The notes under the pieces were generated by a model. That model was not told the DNA's origin. It ran no database searches and saw nothing but the letters and a program-made list of their open reading frames with translations. A stretch of DNA of 64,000 nucleotides from Gadus chalcogrammus (taxonomy: Eukaryota; Chordata; Actinopteri; Gadiformes; Gadidae). The stretch is from contig NC_079420.1 in assembly GCF_026213295.1 (NCBI RefSeq), positions 17,968,312 through 18,032,311 of the forward strand, given 5' to 3'. Below, one piece after another: positions 21,802-33,051 of this stretch. The position numbers and the translations under genes are program-made. Position 1 is the stretch's first letter. Every line of letters begins with the position of its first letter.

Positions 21802-22722
21802 TTATTTCAGCTTGAATAGTGCTACAATACATTGAGATATCGCTTGCATTTTAAGTCCATAAATTAGCGGATTGAAGAGAGGAGGAATCACAACACCCAG
21901 GAGAGACGCCATAAGACGAACAATATGGGGTATGCTAGCAGGAATACGATTTTGAATGACTTCAAACATAACAATTATGGTGAAGTTCAGAAATATAAAG
22001 AGGTGGGGGAGACACGTGTTAAGAGCTCCTCTCCTGAAATCCCTGGAGCTCCTCAGACAAATAGACAATATTCTTGTGTAAGTAAACGCAATAAATATTA
22101 CATGTGGAAGTGTACAAAGTACCATTACAATAAGCCCATATGTATTGCTTACAGTTTTGTCCCCACATCCCGCTTTTACAAGGGAATAGATATCACAAGT
22201 AATTCTCATCAACACAAACTTGCACAGACCTATATTAGCTGACAAAATAGTAGCAATTCCAATTTCAACACAAGGTATACAAAAGGCCAAAAACAATATT
22301 ATTTTGACAGTTTGTGTCCTAACAAGGGAGTGGTATTGGAGAGGTCTGCATATGGATACATACCTATCAAAAGCCATCGCTGATAACAGTGTGAATTCAA
22401 TAGCACCATACACGTATGCTAAAAAACTCTGTAGCTGGCAGGCAGGAAGGGATATAGTTTGGGTTGCTGACAGCAGATCTATAAGAAGTTTTGGATAGAT
22501 GCTTATGCTTCCAAACAGGGAGTTCATCAGCAAAGCAGCAATAAAAGCATACATGGGTTTATGAAGGCTTTCGTTTACATAGATGACATATAAAACAACG
22601 GTATTACTGCAGATGATTAAAATGAAGAGCAGGAGAGTCATTGAGAAATATAAATATCTATATTTTGCAAGCTGTACATGCCCTCCAAGTATAAGATATG
22701 TAATGTTGTAATTAACATCCAT
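21802..22722 (-). CDS. OR3, odorant receptor
   Basis: Complete 306-codon OR and close sister of OR2, with the same N-terminus, TM3-TM5 and second outer loop. It differs from OR2 mainly near the C-terminus: PASIPHIVRLMASLLGVV at 261-278, LK in IYGLK at 287-291, and QAISQCI in the tail. Y276 of the usual SLLYVV is G here, an unusual change in TM7. All standard OR motifs remain (MAFDRYVSIC, GALNTCLPHL, PPLFNPLIYG) and C95/C167/C176/C186 are kept. CCAG precedes the ATG. Start and length agree with all other copies. Confidence 0.95.
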   Translation of the reverse strand: MDVNYNITYLILGGHVQLAKYRYLYFSMTLLLFILIICSNTVVLYVIYVNESLHKPMYAFIAALLMNSLFGSISIYPKLLIDLLSATQTISLPACQLQSFLAYVYGAIEFTLLSAMAFDRYVSICRPLQYHSLVRTQTVKIILFLAFCIPCVEIGIATILSANIGLCKFVLMRITCDIYSLVKAGCGDKTVSNTYGLIVMVLCTLPHVIFIAFTYTRILSICLRSSRDFRRGALNTCLPHLFIFLNFTIIVMFEVIQNRIPASIPHIVRLMASLLGVVIPPLFNPLIYGLKMQAISQCIVALFKLK

Positions 22723-23177
22723 CTGGAATCAATGTTTGAGTGCAATTAAGGTATGGTCCTTCTGTTCTTTTCTTTGCCTCAGTGCACAAAGGATATCTAA
22801 AAAAGACATGTGGAACTGTTCTAGAAATATGGGTACAGGTTGCTTCTGTTATCAAGCCCTTGAGAGCTTTTAAAGCAGTCTGTTTGACGGTTTGCTCATT
22901 TTATTGTTTTTCTAATTCTCAGGGGATCTCATTATAATCCCTCCTTCATGTCCAGTTTTAACTAAAGAGGATGGACCTAGATCTTAATCTTGCAGGATAA
23001 TATATTATTGCATCATGTATACTTTTTGTTTTTGTTTATTGTTTAATTTCAGTTCGTTTAAAAAGTAGTATTTTGTACGCTCAATGATATGCCTTCGTTA
23101 TATGATTAGCTCATATTTAATTTCTTTGTACAGCATATACAAAACACATGTTGGTTGTAAAAAAGATCAAATCCATA
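22723..23177 (-). promoter_or_regulatory. OR3 5' flank with conserved upstream block
   Basis: The shared block lies at 22924-23022, 202 bp from the ATG. The flank is almost base-for-base that of OR2. Confidence 0.5.
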
Positions 23178-23935
23178 TAATAATAATAATACATCAAATT
23201 TATGTTGCGCTTTTTCAAATGCTCAAGGACACTTCACAATAGCAGCTAAATAATACTAATCAAAATAACATACAAAACAAAAACAAACAACAAATCAGAA
23301 AGTTTAAAGTTTAAAAGTGTTGACATTGTGGATGTCGTTGGGGAGGGCATCCCAGAGGGGGGGGGCTGCAGCAATGGCTCTTGTCTCCCCAGGACCGGAG
23401 ATTGGTCCCGATGGGGTTGTTTATTGTTTAATTTCAGTTTGTTTAAAAAGTATTTTGTAAGCTCAATGATATGCCTTCGTTATATGATGAGCTCATATTT
23501 TATTTCTTTGTACAGCATACACAAAACACATGTTGTTTGTAAAAAATATCAAATCCATGTAATAATAATAATAATACATCAAATGTATGTAGCGCTTTTC
23601 CAAATGCTCAAAAACGCTTCGCAATAGCAGCTAAATCATTCTAATCAAAATAACAAACAAAACAAAAACAAGCAAATCAGAAAGTTTAAAAGTTAAAAGC
23701 AAGGTGTGTTTTGAGGGCTGTTTTAAATGTTGACAGTGTTGACATTGTGGATGTCGTTGGGGAGGGCATCCCAGAGGGGGGGGGGGGGCTGCAGCAAAGG
23801 CTCTGTCTCCCCAGGACCGGAGATTGGTCCCGATGGGTTGGCGACGGTTGACATCAGCGGACTTGAGACAACGGGCAGGGGTATGGCGTGGAGAAGGTTA
23901 GAGAGGCAGCGAGGGGCCAGGTTGTTGATGGCTTT
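23178..23935 (-). mobile_element. L2/CR1-like LINE, type 1, copy C: 3' end only
   Basis: (TAA)n tails and TAGCGC-TTTT UTR at about 23178-23250 and 23570-23640, with the same tandem duplication as beside OR2. Collinear with copy B until about 23935, where the sequence changes abruptly to unrelated DNA after GGTTGTTGATGGCTTTAA. Confidence 0.7.
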
Positions 23936-24517
23936 AACCTGTTAAGCTCCAGCCTATTTTTTAGGTTTCTGCTCGAAAATGACATGCCCAAAATGAAAAG
24001 AGAATATCTCTGCATCTACAAGGTCTATTTGAATAATTGTGGTGTCATTATAAAGGGAACACTTGTGAAATGTGTTCAGATGTGTAAGTATCTGTATTTA
24101 TGTCACTGGCTTAGAGTAAATTAAGTTGGCACACAAGCATGAATGACAGATTTAAATTCCGCCCAAAAAAATCACACTTCTTCTATGAATATCTCTTTGA
24201 AATTATGCTGATGAAGCTAAAATTCGAAATCAAATCAAAGGCGTGAACATTATCTCTGCAAAGTTTGATCATCATAAAGTTAAGCAGAGCAAAATTACAG
24301 AGGTATTAGTAATGACTATTTAGGCAGACTCTCTAAATTGGTCATTTTGGCACCATCTTTGCAATTTGAAGTTTTTGATGTACTGAACTATATATTTCAC
24401 TTTTATGTCATTATCTGTGATCATCACATGCATTTAACACTTTTTGATTTTTCTTTTGATTTTTAATTTTTCTCAGTACTCGTCAGAATGCGTGTGTAAA
24501 GAGCTACAGTATTTTAA
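23936..24517. repeat. Unclassified repeat, possibly CCTGTTAA-ended
   Basis: Begins TTAACCTGTTAAGCTCCAG at about 23935 and ends near TTTTAACAGG at 24513-24522. CCTGTTAA and TTAACAGG are inverted, which suggests a DNA element whose right terminus overlaps the next hAT. No ORF of note. Boundaries are tentative. Confidence 0.35.
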
Positions 24518-24781
24518 CAGGGTGTCCGCGCGGTAGTAAAAGGTAGTAAAAAATAAAATTTAAAATTAAGGCCCTTGAAAGGTAGTAAAAGGTAACAAAC
24601 GCAATTTGACTTGGTAGTACATTTTTCACCACCACCTCAATATAAAATGAGTTTCCAATTTTTTGTTTCCATGTTTTAACTTCATCTAGCCTAAAAAATA
24701 CAGTTTACGGTGCTAACAGGACCTGAACTGAGTAGCAGTTAGAGTTGGCGTCGCTGGTTGCTATAGCGACGCCTGTGTTAC

Positions 24782-25259
24782 ACCGAATTCTGCGACCCAA
24801 CGAAAAGTGTGACCCCAAGGGGCGCTGTTGCATATTTTCTGCAATATGCACCAGTTTGAAGCGTAGACAGGCATGACAAAAACATACTTGAAACATAAGA
24901 TCCCCCCAACCAATTACCTTTTTATTAAAGATGCTTAATAAATACATTTGCTTCATTTGATTAGCATTTCACCGACCCATACAATGGATAGGGCATTCAG
25001 TAGGGTCCTTCACCGTTGCTTCTTTACCCATAAAAAGCTACAGTCATGGTTAAATTCCGCTGATTTACCTTTGAGAACTTCCTATTGTAGGCTTCTGTGT
25101 AAAATGCTGTTTAGAATTAATGTTAGTATCAAGAAAAGAAAGACCCACCGGAGATCTTATGTTTTAATTATGTTTTTGTTATAATCCACGTGCATGTTGC
25201 AGAAAATGTACAACGGCGCCCCCTGGGGTCACACTTTTCGGTGGGACGCAGAATTCGGT
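24782..25259. mobile_element. MITE with ~65-bp inverted termini
   Basis: ACCGAATTCTGCGACCCAAC at the left end is the imperfect inverse of the right end (CGCAGAATTCGGT). Pairing continues through AAAAGTGTGACCCCA and GGCGC-GTTG-CAT-TTTTCTGCA. TTAA at 25260-25263 and TTAC at 24778-24781 suggest a TTAA target. No ORF. Confidence 0.7.
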
Positions 25260-25331
25260 TTAACACCAGCAACATTTTCCACCTTTTCCCCTCAGAGTTC
25301 TGTACGGCTGAGTTTCTAGCTCTATGAGAGA

Positions 25332-25541
25332 ATGGGTAAATGCAAGTTTTCGCAAACATGGGTTGACGACCCGACATTTAAAGACTGGCTGAAACCTGTG
25401 ATGGGAAATGACCGAGAAGCTTTTTGCTCATTGTGCAAAAGAACGATCAATGTGACATGGAACGGCATTAAAGCGATAAAATCACACAACAAGCATTCAC
25501 CAGCAGCGGCTTCGTGCGAAGGGGGAGCAGCTATCTATTAG
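25332..25541 (+). pseudogene. hAT transposase N-terminal fragment with zinc-finger motif
   Basis: The 69-codon frame starts MGKCKFSQTWVDDPTFKDWL and has FCSLCKRT then KAIKSHNKHS, i.e. CxxC followed by His residues, like the TTF/BED-type finger at the start of vertebrate hAT transposases. The finger binds the element's ends. The frame runs into the MITE that begins at 25539, which truncates it. It lies inside the hAT at 24518-26399 in sense orientation. Confidence 0.55.
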
Positions 25542-26175
25542 AGGTCTGCGCGGGACACAATATTCACTCCCGCTCTCGCCTTGTACAGTGCCGCTCCCAC
25601 TCGCTCCTGCAAAGAGCTGTAATTTTTAGTGCCGCTCCCGCCCGCATCTATGATATTATATCCCGCTCCCGCCCGCAAATGCCCGCAAGGATGGATGTTT
25701 ACTTTCTGTCTCAGGAAAGGCCTGTCCATTGGCTTGGAAAAAACGAGCGAGCACATAATTCATTAGGCTACCAGTATTGGTGACATATTTCTTGGTAAGC
25801 CTGCATGTTTTCAACCATACAAAACATTAAATAGGCCTCGGTAACTGAAACAACTGAAACAGTCACATATTAAAAAAATAAAAACTGCAGGTCGGTACCA
25901 GCACGTCTAAATGAAAAATGATAGGTAAAAGAATCAGCTGCTGCTTCGACCATGAAGGAAAAGTTGTTGGAAAAGTAGGTTTTGCTTATTGATGAGGGCT
26001 TCATGATAATTTGTATATTTTACTTTACCCTCATATTTGATTTGCGGGAGTGCAGTGTATCATCCCGCACCCGCAAATGCACCTCTATCATCACGCCCGC
26101 TCCCGCAATGAGCTTTCATTTTTTGTCCCGCGCTGCACTATTTTGCGTCGCGTCCTGCGGGAGTGAAGACCTCTA
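25539..26175. mobile_element. hAT MITE (TAGAGGTCTGCGCGGGAC family)
   Basis: Termini TAGAGGTCTGCGCGGGAC and GTCCTGCGGGAGTGAAGACCTCTA. Flanking octamers CTATCTAT (25531-25538) and CTCTCTTT (26176-26183) match at 6 of 8. Internal CCCGCTCCCGC repeats occur on both sides. No ORF of its own. Confidence 0.75.
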
Positions 26176-26404
26176 CTCTCTTTGTTGTCGTTTTGCGGTG
26201 CTAGCAACAGCAGCATTACTAGGGCTACAGGGATCGCGGCAGTGTCACATTTATACCTCATAGTAAGTAGTAAGTGGTGCTTTGCATACCCCCCGCCCCG
26301 CTGCTTGATGTCGTGTTGGTAGTAAAAAATATTGTGGAGGTAGTAAAAAAGGTAGTAAAAGGTAATAAATTCATCTCTATGATTGCGGCATATACCCTGT
26401 TTAA

Positions 26405-26762
26405 GTATTTTACAGTTGTATTTTCATGCACTTGAAACATCATGAAGTTATTATGTTAAGTGGCAGTTCAATAGCATAATCAAAAAAAAATCGAATCGAA
26501 TGGACACAAAGCCCATTGTTTTATTAAACATATACTATGTATATTTGAATTTATATTAATATATCTGACCTGTAATAAGGATATTATTTAAGTCTCATAA
26601 TAAATGACAATTCTTCAAGGTGTTTGAAGGTAAGATTTGAGAGTTGTTAAGAGAGAGCAAAGAAAAGAGCAAAAGAGAGCAAAACAAAACCACCCAAAAA
26701 ACTCCCCTCCCGTCCCGTTCTAAAAGTCCTCTTTCTTGTAGCCTGTTGTCTGTCAAATACAG
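26405..26762. other. OR4 downstream flank
   Basis: No gene. OR-unit spacer similar to 5700-6029 and 40117-40367; the CTCCCCTCCCGTCCCGTTCT stretch (26702-26721) is shared only with OR5 (40307-40326). Confidence 0.65.
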
Positions 26763-27683
26763 TTATTTCAGCTTGAATAGTGCTACAAGACATTGACGTA
26801 TCACTTGCATTTTAAATCCATAAATTAGAGGATTGAAGAGAGGAGGAATCACAACATACAGGAGAGATACTATAAGACGAACAATATGCGGTATGCCAGA
26901 AGGAATACGATTTTGAATGATTTCAAACAGAGCAATTATGGTGAAGTTCAGAAATATAACTAGGTGGGGGAGACACGTGTTAAGAGCTCCTGTCCTGAAA
27001 TCCCTGGAGCTCCTCAGACAAATAGACAATATTCTTGTGTAAGAAAACAGAATAAATATTACATGTGGAAGTATAGAAAGTACCATTACACATAGCCCAT
27101 ATGCATTGCTTACAGTAGAGTCCCCACACCCCGCTTTTACAAGGGAATAGTTATCACAAGTAATTCTCATCAACACAAACTTGCATAGACCTATATTAGT
27201 TGACAATATAATAGCTATTCCAATTTTACAACAAGGTAAACAAAAGGCTAAAACCAAAATTAATTTAACAGTTTGGGTCCTGACAAGGGAGTGGTATTGG
27301 AGAGGTCTGCAAATGGATACATACCTATCAAAAGCCATCGCTGACAACAGTGTGAATTCGGAAGCAGCATACACGTATATTAAAAAGCTCTGTAACCGGC
27401 AGGCAGGACGGGATATAGTTTGCTTTGCTGACAGAAGATCAACAAGAAGTTTCGGATAGATGGTTATGCTTCCAAAAAGGGCGTTCATTAGCAAAGCAGC
27501 AACAAAAATATACATGGGTTTGTGAAGGCTTTCATGTACATAGATGACATATAAAACAACGGTATTACTGCAGATAATTAGAATGAAGAGCAGGAGAGTG
27601 ATTGAGAAATATATATATCTATATTTTGAAAGCTGTACATGCCCACCAAGTATAAGATATGTATTGTTGTAATTAACATCCAT
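26763..27683 (-). CDS. OR4, odorant receptor
   Basis: Complete 306-codon OR. The sequon is N6-N-T. Its closest relative here is OR5: both have RTGALNTC at 230-237 where the others have RRGALNTC, and both share LCVMVLSILPHVIFILFSYT in TM5. Private changes are AKQTIS at 86-91, YVYAASEF at 103-110 and IIALFEIIQNR at 249-259. The 3' 150 bases are the apparent donor, or at least the match, for the converted end of OR2. CCAG precedes the ATG. All conserved OR motifs and cysteines are present. Confidence 0.95.
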   Translation of the reverse strand: MDVNYNNTYLILGGHVQLSKYRYIYFSITLLLFILIICSNTVVLYVIYVHESLHKPMYIFVAALLMNALFGSITIYPKLLVDLLSAKQTISRPACRLQSFLIYVYAASEFTLLSAMAFDRYVSICRPLQYHSLVRTQTVKLILVLAFCLPCCKIGIAIILSTNIGLCKFVLMRITCDNYSLVKAGCGDSTVSNAYGLCVMVLSILPHVIFILFSYTRILSICLRSSRDFRTGALNTCLPHLVIFLNFTIIALFEIIQNRIPSGIPHIVRLIVSLLYVVIPPLFNPLIYGFKMQVIRQCLVALFKLK

Positions 27684-28143
27684 CTGGAATCAATGTTTGA
27701 GTGCAATTAAGGTATTGTCCTTCTGCTCTATTCTTTGCCTCAGTGCACATAGGATATCTAAAGAAGAGATATGGAACTGTTCTAGAAATATAGGTACAGG
27801 TTGCTTCTGTTATCAAGCCCTTGAGAGCTTTTACAGCAGTCTATGTTTGACGGTTTGCTCATTTTATTGGATCTTATTATAGTCACTCCTTCATGTCCAG
27901 TTTTACCCAAGAGGATCGACCTAGATCTTTCACGATAATATATTATTGCATCATGTATACTAATTTATGCATGTTTTTGTTTGTTGTTAAATTTCAGTTT
28001 ATTTTAAAAGTAGTATTTTTTATTCGCTCAATGATATGCCTTTGTTATATGATTAGCTCATTTGTATTCTGTTTAGAGCTTACACAAAACACATAATGGT
28101 TGTAAAAAATATCAAATCCATATAATAATTATAATATAATAAT
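27684..28143 (-). promoter_or_regulatory. OR4 5' flank with conserved upstream block
   Basis: The shared block is at 27869-27960, 186 bp from the ATG. Here the homeodomain-like TAATCC is changed to TAGTCA, but TTGCATCATGTATAC is intact. Confidence 0.5.
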
Positions 28144-28580
28144 TAGGGCTGTCAAGCGATTAAAATATTTAATCACGATTAATCGCATTAATGCCATAGT
28201 TAACTCACGATTAATCGCGATTAATCATACTTTTTTTTCTATGCTAAATATCCCTTGAATTCTTTGTCCCATTAATTCTTCTAATTTTAATGCTCTTATC
28301 AACATGGAGAAGTGCATCGGCTTGCCTTGCAAATGTTTTTTTATTGATAACAACATTGGCATATACTGATCAAAACAGGACGGTACAAAAAAAAAGCCTA
28401 TAATGCAAGAACATACAAAGATATGCCTTGAACATAGCAGTCAGGCTACTGCTTCTTTGTTTTGAGCCCATTATTATTATTTTTAATAATAATGTGCGTT
28501 AATCGCGCGTTTAAAAAATTAACGCCGTTAAAATTGGTGTGCGTTAACGCCGTTAATAACGCGTTTAACTGACAGCTCTA
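28144..28580. mobile_element. hAT MITE (TAGGGCTGTCAA family)
   Basis: Termini TAGGGCTGTCAAGCGATTAA and TTTAACTGACAGCTCTA; 8-bp TSDs ATAATAAT at 28136-28143 and 28581-28588 (within the LINE's TAA-rich tail). Subterminal TTAATCGCG repeats. No ORF. Confidence 0.85.
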
Positions 28581-28588
28581 ATAATAAT

Positions 28589-30187
28589 ATTAATGATACA
28601 TCATATTTATATAGCGCTTTTCAAAATGCTCAAAGATGCTTCACAATAGCAGCTAAATCATACTAATCAAAATTAAAAACAAAACACAAACACAAAACAG
28701 AAAGTCTAAAAGTTATTAGCAAGGGTGAAAATATGTGTTTTGAGGGCTGTTTTGAATGATGAAAGAGTGTTGGCATTGCGGATGTGAGGAGAAGTATTTT
28801 TAAATCAATCCGGTATTTGACGGGAAGCCAGTGGAGGTCGTGGAGTACAGGGGTGTGGTCTGAGTGGCGGGTCGAAGTGAGCGTACGGGCTGCAGGATTT
28901 TTACCATATTGCAGTTTATTAAGGATGTGTTTTGATGATCTGTATAGGATGGAGATACAGTAATCAAGGCGGGATGAAATGAATGCACTCTCAGCTGCCG
29001 ACCAGAGATTCGGCGGCTGAGAGTGATGGGGAAGGACGGAGACGAGTGATGAGGTGGAAGAAGGCTGTTTTTGTAATCTGGTTTATATGGGTGAGGAATG
29101 AGAGGGTGGGGTCAAGGATGATACCTAGGTTGCGGACGAGAGTGAAAGGGGGGACAATTATGCCATCAATATTGAGGGAGAGGTCCTGGGTGGAGCGGGG
29201 GAGAGATTTATTGCAGTTTCGTTGGAGGAAGTTGTGTTGCAGCCACTTTTTGAAATCAGTGAGGCAGGTGGTGGGGGTGCAATGGGTTGCTGCAAAGATG
29301 ATCTTGGTGGTGAGGTAGATCTGAGTGGCAGTGAAAACGGAGGCCTTGTTGGCTGAGGATTTGACCAAGTGGGAGAATGTAGATAATGAAAAGTAGGGGA
29401 CCGAGTACAGAAGCCTTGGGGATACCATGAGTGACTGGGGAAGTGGGGTATTTGCAGTTGAATTGAATTGGCGTATGTCAATGAGTTAGGAAATGAACCA
29501 GTTTAGAGAGGTGCCAGTTGTGCCAAGTGAGGACTGGGGGAGGGAGATGAGGATGGAGTGGTTGTTGGTATCGAAGGCGTCGTAGAGGTCAAGAAGGATG
29601 AGGATGGAGAGGGAACCAGAGTCAGCAGAGAGAAGAATGTAATTTGTGACCTTTTCAAAATAGCTGTTTCTGTGGTGTGTCTCGAGCGGAAGCCGGATTG
29701 AAAAGGTCCGTAGAGGTTATTGTCGTCGAGGTGTGATTTTAACTGGGAGGCAACGGTTCTTTCTAAAATTGTTCGAGAGGAAGGGGAGATATGAGATGGG
29801 TCGGAAATTGCTCAGTGTTTCAGGGTCAAGTCCAGGAATATTTGTGACAGCAGCGAGTTTGAGGGCGGGGGGGACTAGAACCGAGAGGAGTTTATAGCTG
29901 AGGTGATCAGGGGAAAGAGTATGGGGAGACAGGCCATGGCTAGGGTTGAGGGCATTAGATCCAGGATGCAGGTAGAGAACTGAGGCCGTCAGTTGAACGT
30001 GTATAATTTTTCTTTGGATGTGTGAGAGGAATGAGATGCATTTACTGACATTGAAGGAGTTGGAGATGGTGTCCATAGGTTTAAGAAGTTTATTTATGGT
30101 GAAAAACAGATTCCTGGCGTTGTTGCTGCCTGATTGTATGATGGAGGAGTAGTAGGAGGAGCATGCACTGTTGAGGGCGTTTTTGTA
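28589..30187 (-). mobile_element. L2/CR1-like LINE, type 1, copy D, 3' part
   Basis: Collinear with copy B: TAGCGCTTTT UTR (28620), then RT fragments with PSILMA and LSPHTLSPDHLSYKLLS-type stretches up to 30187. It breaks off at GGGCGTTTTTGTA, where a second LINE has inserted, and resumes at 36363 with TGTAGAGCTG. Many frameshifts. Confidence 0.75.
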
Positions 30188-30391
30188 ATAATAATAATTA
30201 TACATTTAATTTAGAGGCGCCTTTCAAGACACCCAAGGTCACCTTACAGAGCATATAGTCATCATAAATCGTTTAAAAAAACAAGACATTGTGGAAAAAA
30301 TAAATAAATAAATAATAAACATAATAAATAAAAAATTTATAAAACAAAACAAGACAAAACAAAACAAACAAACAATCAAAACAGTGATCAG

Positions 30392-31546
30392 TTAGATGTT
30401 GTGTGCGAGTTGGATGAGGACAGGGGTGATGTGGTCAGATGATTTGGTGCGGGTGATGATCCGGGCGGCTGTGTTCTGAATGATCTGCAGTCTGTTGATG
30501 AGTTTGGTGGGGAGTCCGGTGAGGAGGGCGTTGCAGTAGTCTATGCGTGATGTGACAAATGAGTGAACTAGGATTTCAGTGCTGGATTGGGTCAGTGATG
30601 GGCGGAGTCTGGCGATGTTGCGGAGGTGGAAGAATGCAGTCCGGGTGATGTTGTGAATATGGGGTGCGAATGAGAGGGTGTTGTCCAGGATGACGCAGAG
30701 GCTCTTGACTTTGGAGGAGAAGGGTACTGGGAATCCATCGATGATTATGAGTGGAGCTGGGGTGTGTTGTGATTTAGTGAGGGTGGATTTGGATCCGATG
30801 AGCAGGGCCTCGGTCTTGTTTCCATTGAGTTTCAGGAAGTTCCTGCTCAACCAGCTCCGGATCTCTTCCAGGCACGTGATGAGGGAGGTGGGGGGGATGG
30901 CAGCGGTGGGTTTGGTGGAGATGTAGACCTGTGTGTCGTCAGCGTTGCAGTGAAAATGGACCCCATGGTGACGGAGGAGTGTGCCCTGCGGGAGGAGGTA
31001 AGTGGTGAACAGGAGTGGACCCAAGACTGACCCCTGGGGGACACCCAGTGAGACACCTGAACACCCAGACTTGTGGTTGCTTAGTTGAACAAATTGTTGA
31101 CGGCCGGTGAGGTAGGATGTAAACCAGGAGAGTGCAGAACCAGTGATACCAATGCCAGCCAGGCGGTCCAGGAGCAGAGGGTGGGAGATGGTGTCGAATG
31201 CTGCGCTGAGATCGAGGAGGATGAGAATGGTGAGTAATCCAGAGTCGGCTGCAAGGAGGAGGTCGTTGGTGATTTTGACTAGGGCTGTTTCAGTGCTGTG
31301 TTTTGGACGGAAGCCAGATTGGAACGGTTCGTGGAGATTGTTTGTGTCGAGGTGGGACTGTAGTTGTGCGGAAACCACCCTTTCAAGTGTTTTGGAGATG
31401 AAAGGGAGATTGGAGATGGGCCGGTAATGGTTAAGGTCAGTTGGGTCAGCACCAGGTTTTTTCAGGATGGGAGTGATGGCAGCCAGCTTGAGAGTGGGGG
31501 GTACAGTACCAGTAGTGAGGGAGGAGTTAATTATGTTGGTGATCAT
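30392..31546 (-). pseudogene. Type-2 LINE reverse transcriptase
   Basis: A 384-codon open frame with RT motifs in order: [49 protein letters not shown] (catalytic Asp), GVPQGSVLGP, CNADDTQVYIS (catalytic Asp pair; the usual Y/F before ADD is N) and the L2-type tail SFVTSRIDYCNALLTGLP. The upstream frame (31527-31754) is shifted and a stretch of ORF2 is deleted, so it cannot be functional. It copied LINE RNA into DNA at a nicked target. Confidence 0.85.
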
Positions 31547-32318
31547 GGGGGAGATGGACGGAAGACATGCTTTGACCAGTGGCTTTGAGCTGGCGCAGAT
31601 GAGGAGTGAACCAGGGAGCAGCGTGGGTGAATGAGACTGAGCGGGTTTTCAGGGGGGCCAGGGTGGTGAGGGAGGAGGAGAGGCAGTTATTGTAGTGAGT
31701 CACCAGGTCAGTCAGGGAGGAAGCTGGGGGAGGGTTGGGGTAGGAGCTGATCATGGTGGAGAGGTCTGTGGTGTTGCAGTGTTTCCCCTACCATTGTTCA
31801 GGCCTGGCGGGCCGCCAGGCCAACGAGCGCCCCCGCCAGGCCAACATCAGGCCAAAAAAAAAAAAATTAAAAAAAAAAAAAAATTAAAAGAAAAAAAAGT
31901 GTCGCGCGTGCGCAGATTATGCCCCATCATAACGGACAATCTGACAGCATTAAGTTATATCATCATTAGCATGGCACTGTCACACTAAATTTGTACCGGC
32001 TGCCAAATACGTAATCCATTCCAAACCTACCCGGCAACAGATGATCAGAACCTTTCGAATGACGTGAAAGGTTCACGAACATTCGCGAACCTTCTATCTA
32101 GCGATCCGTTATCTGTATTGTGCTATTTCGTCCTTGACCTGCTTTAAACACTCAGTTTACTTGCTAAATTTGATTAAACAATGAAATACAATACAAATAT
32201 AAAGTAAAAACAAGTGTTATCTAGCGATCCGTTTTCTGTATTATGTTATTTCGTCTTTGGCAACATGAGCGCAAATGTTTTTTGAAACCCGCTTTAAACA
32301 CTGTTTACTAGCTAAATT

Positions 32319-32854
32319 TGTCACGACACAGAACGGGAATCAATAGCAGATCAAAAAGGGTTTATTTCCATACAGTCCAGCGGGCAAATCAGATTCCAGG
32401 TACAGGCAGGGTTCGTAAACGGGCAGGCAGGCAGACAGATACTGACGGACAGCTACAGGCAAGAGATCCAAAAACTGATAGGCAGAAGGCTTAATCCAAA
32501 CAGGCAGGGTTCAAAACCGGGAAGAACAGAAACTATAGTCTCTCTTTAAAGAGCTTCACGCTAGTCGCACTCACGTGGCAGTCGGGTAGAAAACAGTACC
32601 TAACGTGACGATCTGACAAAGTGAGCAGAAAGGGCAGCGTTTAAATACTCCACCAATCAATGCAAAATGAGGGACAGGTGGACAGAGAAAATGGAGGGCA
32701 CAAACAAAAGGCAGGAAGTCGCCCAAATAAGGACATGGGTGTCACCCCGGACACATGACCAACACATGGCTCCAAACATAAACAAAGTCCAGAATTATCA
32801 CACTCCAACAGGTAGGGGGAGACAAAAACAACAGTCCATGCGAGAATCCTGACA
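32319..32854 (-). mobile_element. Solo LTR (retrotransposon)
   Basis: A 536-bp segment begins TGTCACGACACAG and ends ATCCTGACA, with AAATT at 32314-32318 and 32855-32859 (5-bp TSD). The unoccupied site CTAAATTTGATTAAA is seen at 32164-32178. Read on the minus strand it starts TGTCAGGATTCTCG and ends in CA, has a TATA-like GTATTTAAACG (about 32638-32648) and an AATAAA signal (about 32362-32368). These are the parts of an LTR, probably Gypsy-type; no internal coding region remains. Confidence 0.8.
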
Positions 32855-33051
32855 AAATTTGATTAAAAAATGAAATACAATACAAATATAAAGTAAAAAC
32901 AAGTGTTATCTAGCGATCCGTTAACTGTACTATGTGTTTCGTCTTTGGCAAAATGAGCGCGAATGTTTTTTGAAACCTGCACGGCAACGGACGACGCGAT
33001 CATCTGTTGCAGGCAGGTTTGGAATGGATTACATATGGATGACGCGCCCGG

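Larger units (their letters stand above)
24518..26399 (+). mobile_element. hAT-like element with 5-bp TSD
   Basis: Termini CAGGGTGTCCGCG and TGCGGCATATACCCTG are inverted; TTTAA occurs at 24513-24517 and 26400-26404, a 5-bp TSD. GGTAGTAAAAGGTA repeats lie inside both ends. It carries a transposase N-terminal remnant (25332-25541) and has been hit by two smaller elements. Confidence 0.7.

Noticed and set aside
30678..31427. Plus-strand ORFs opposite the LINE type-2 RT
   Set aside because: Antisense of the RT frame, which carries all recognised motifs.
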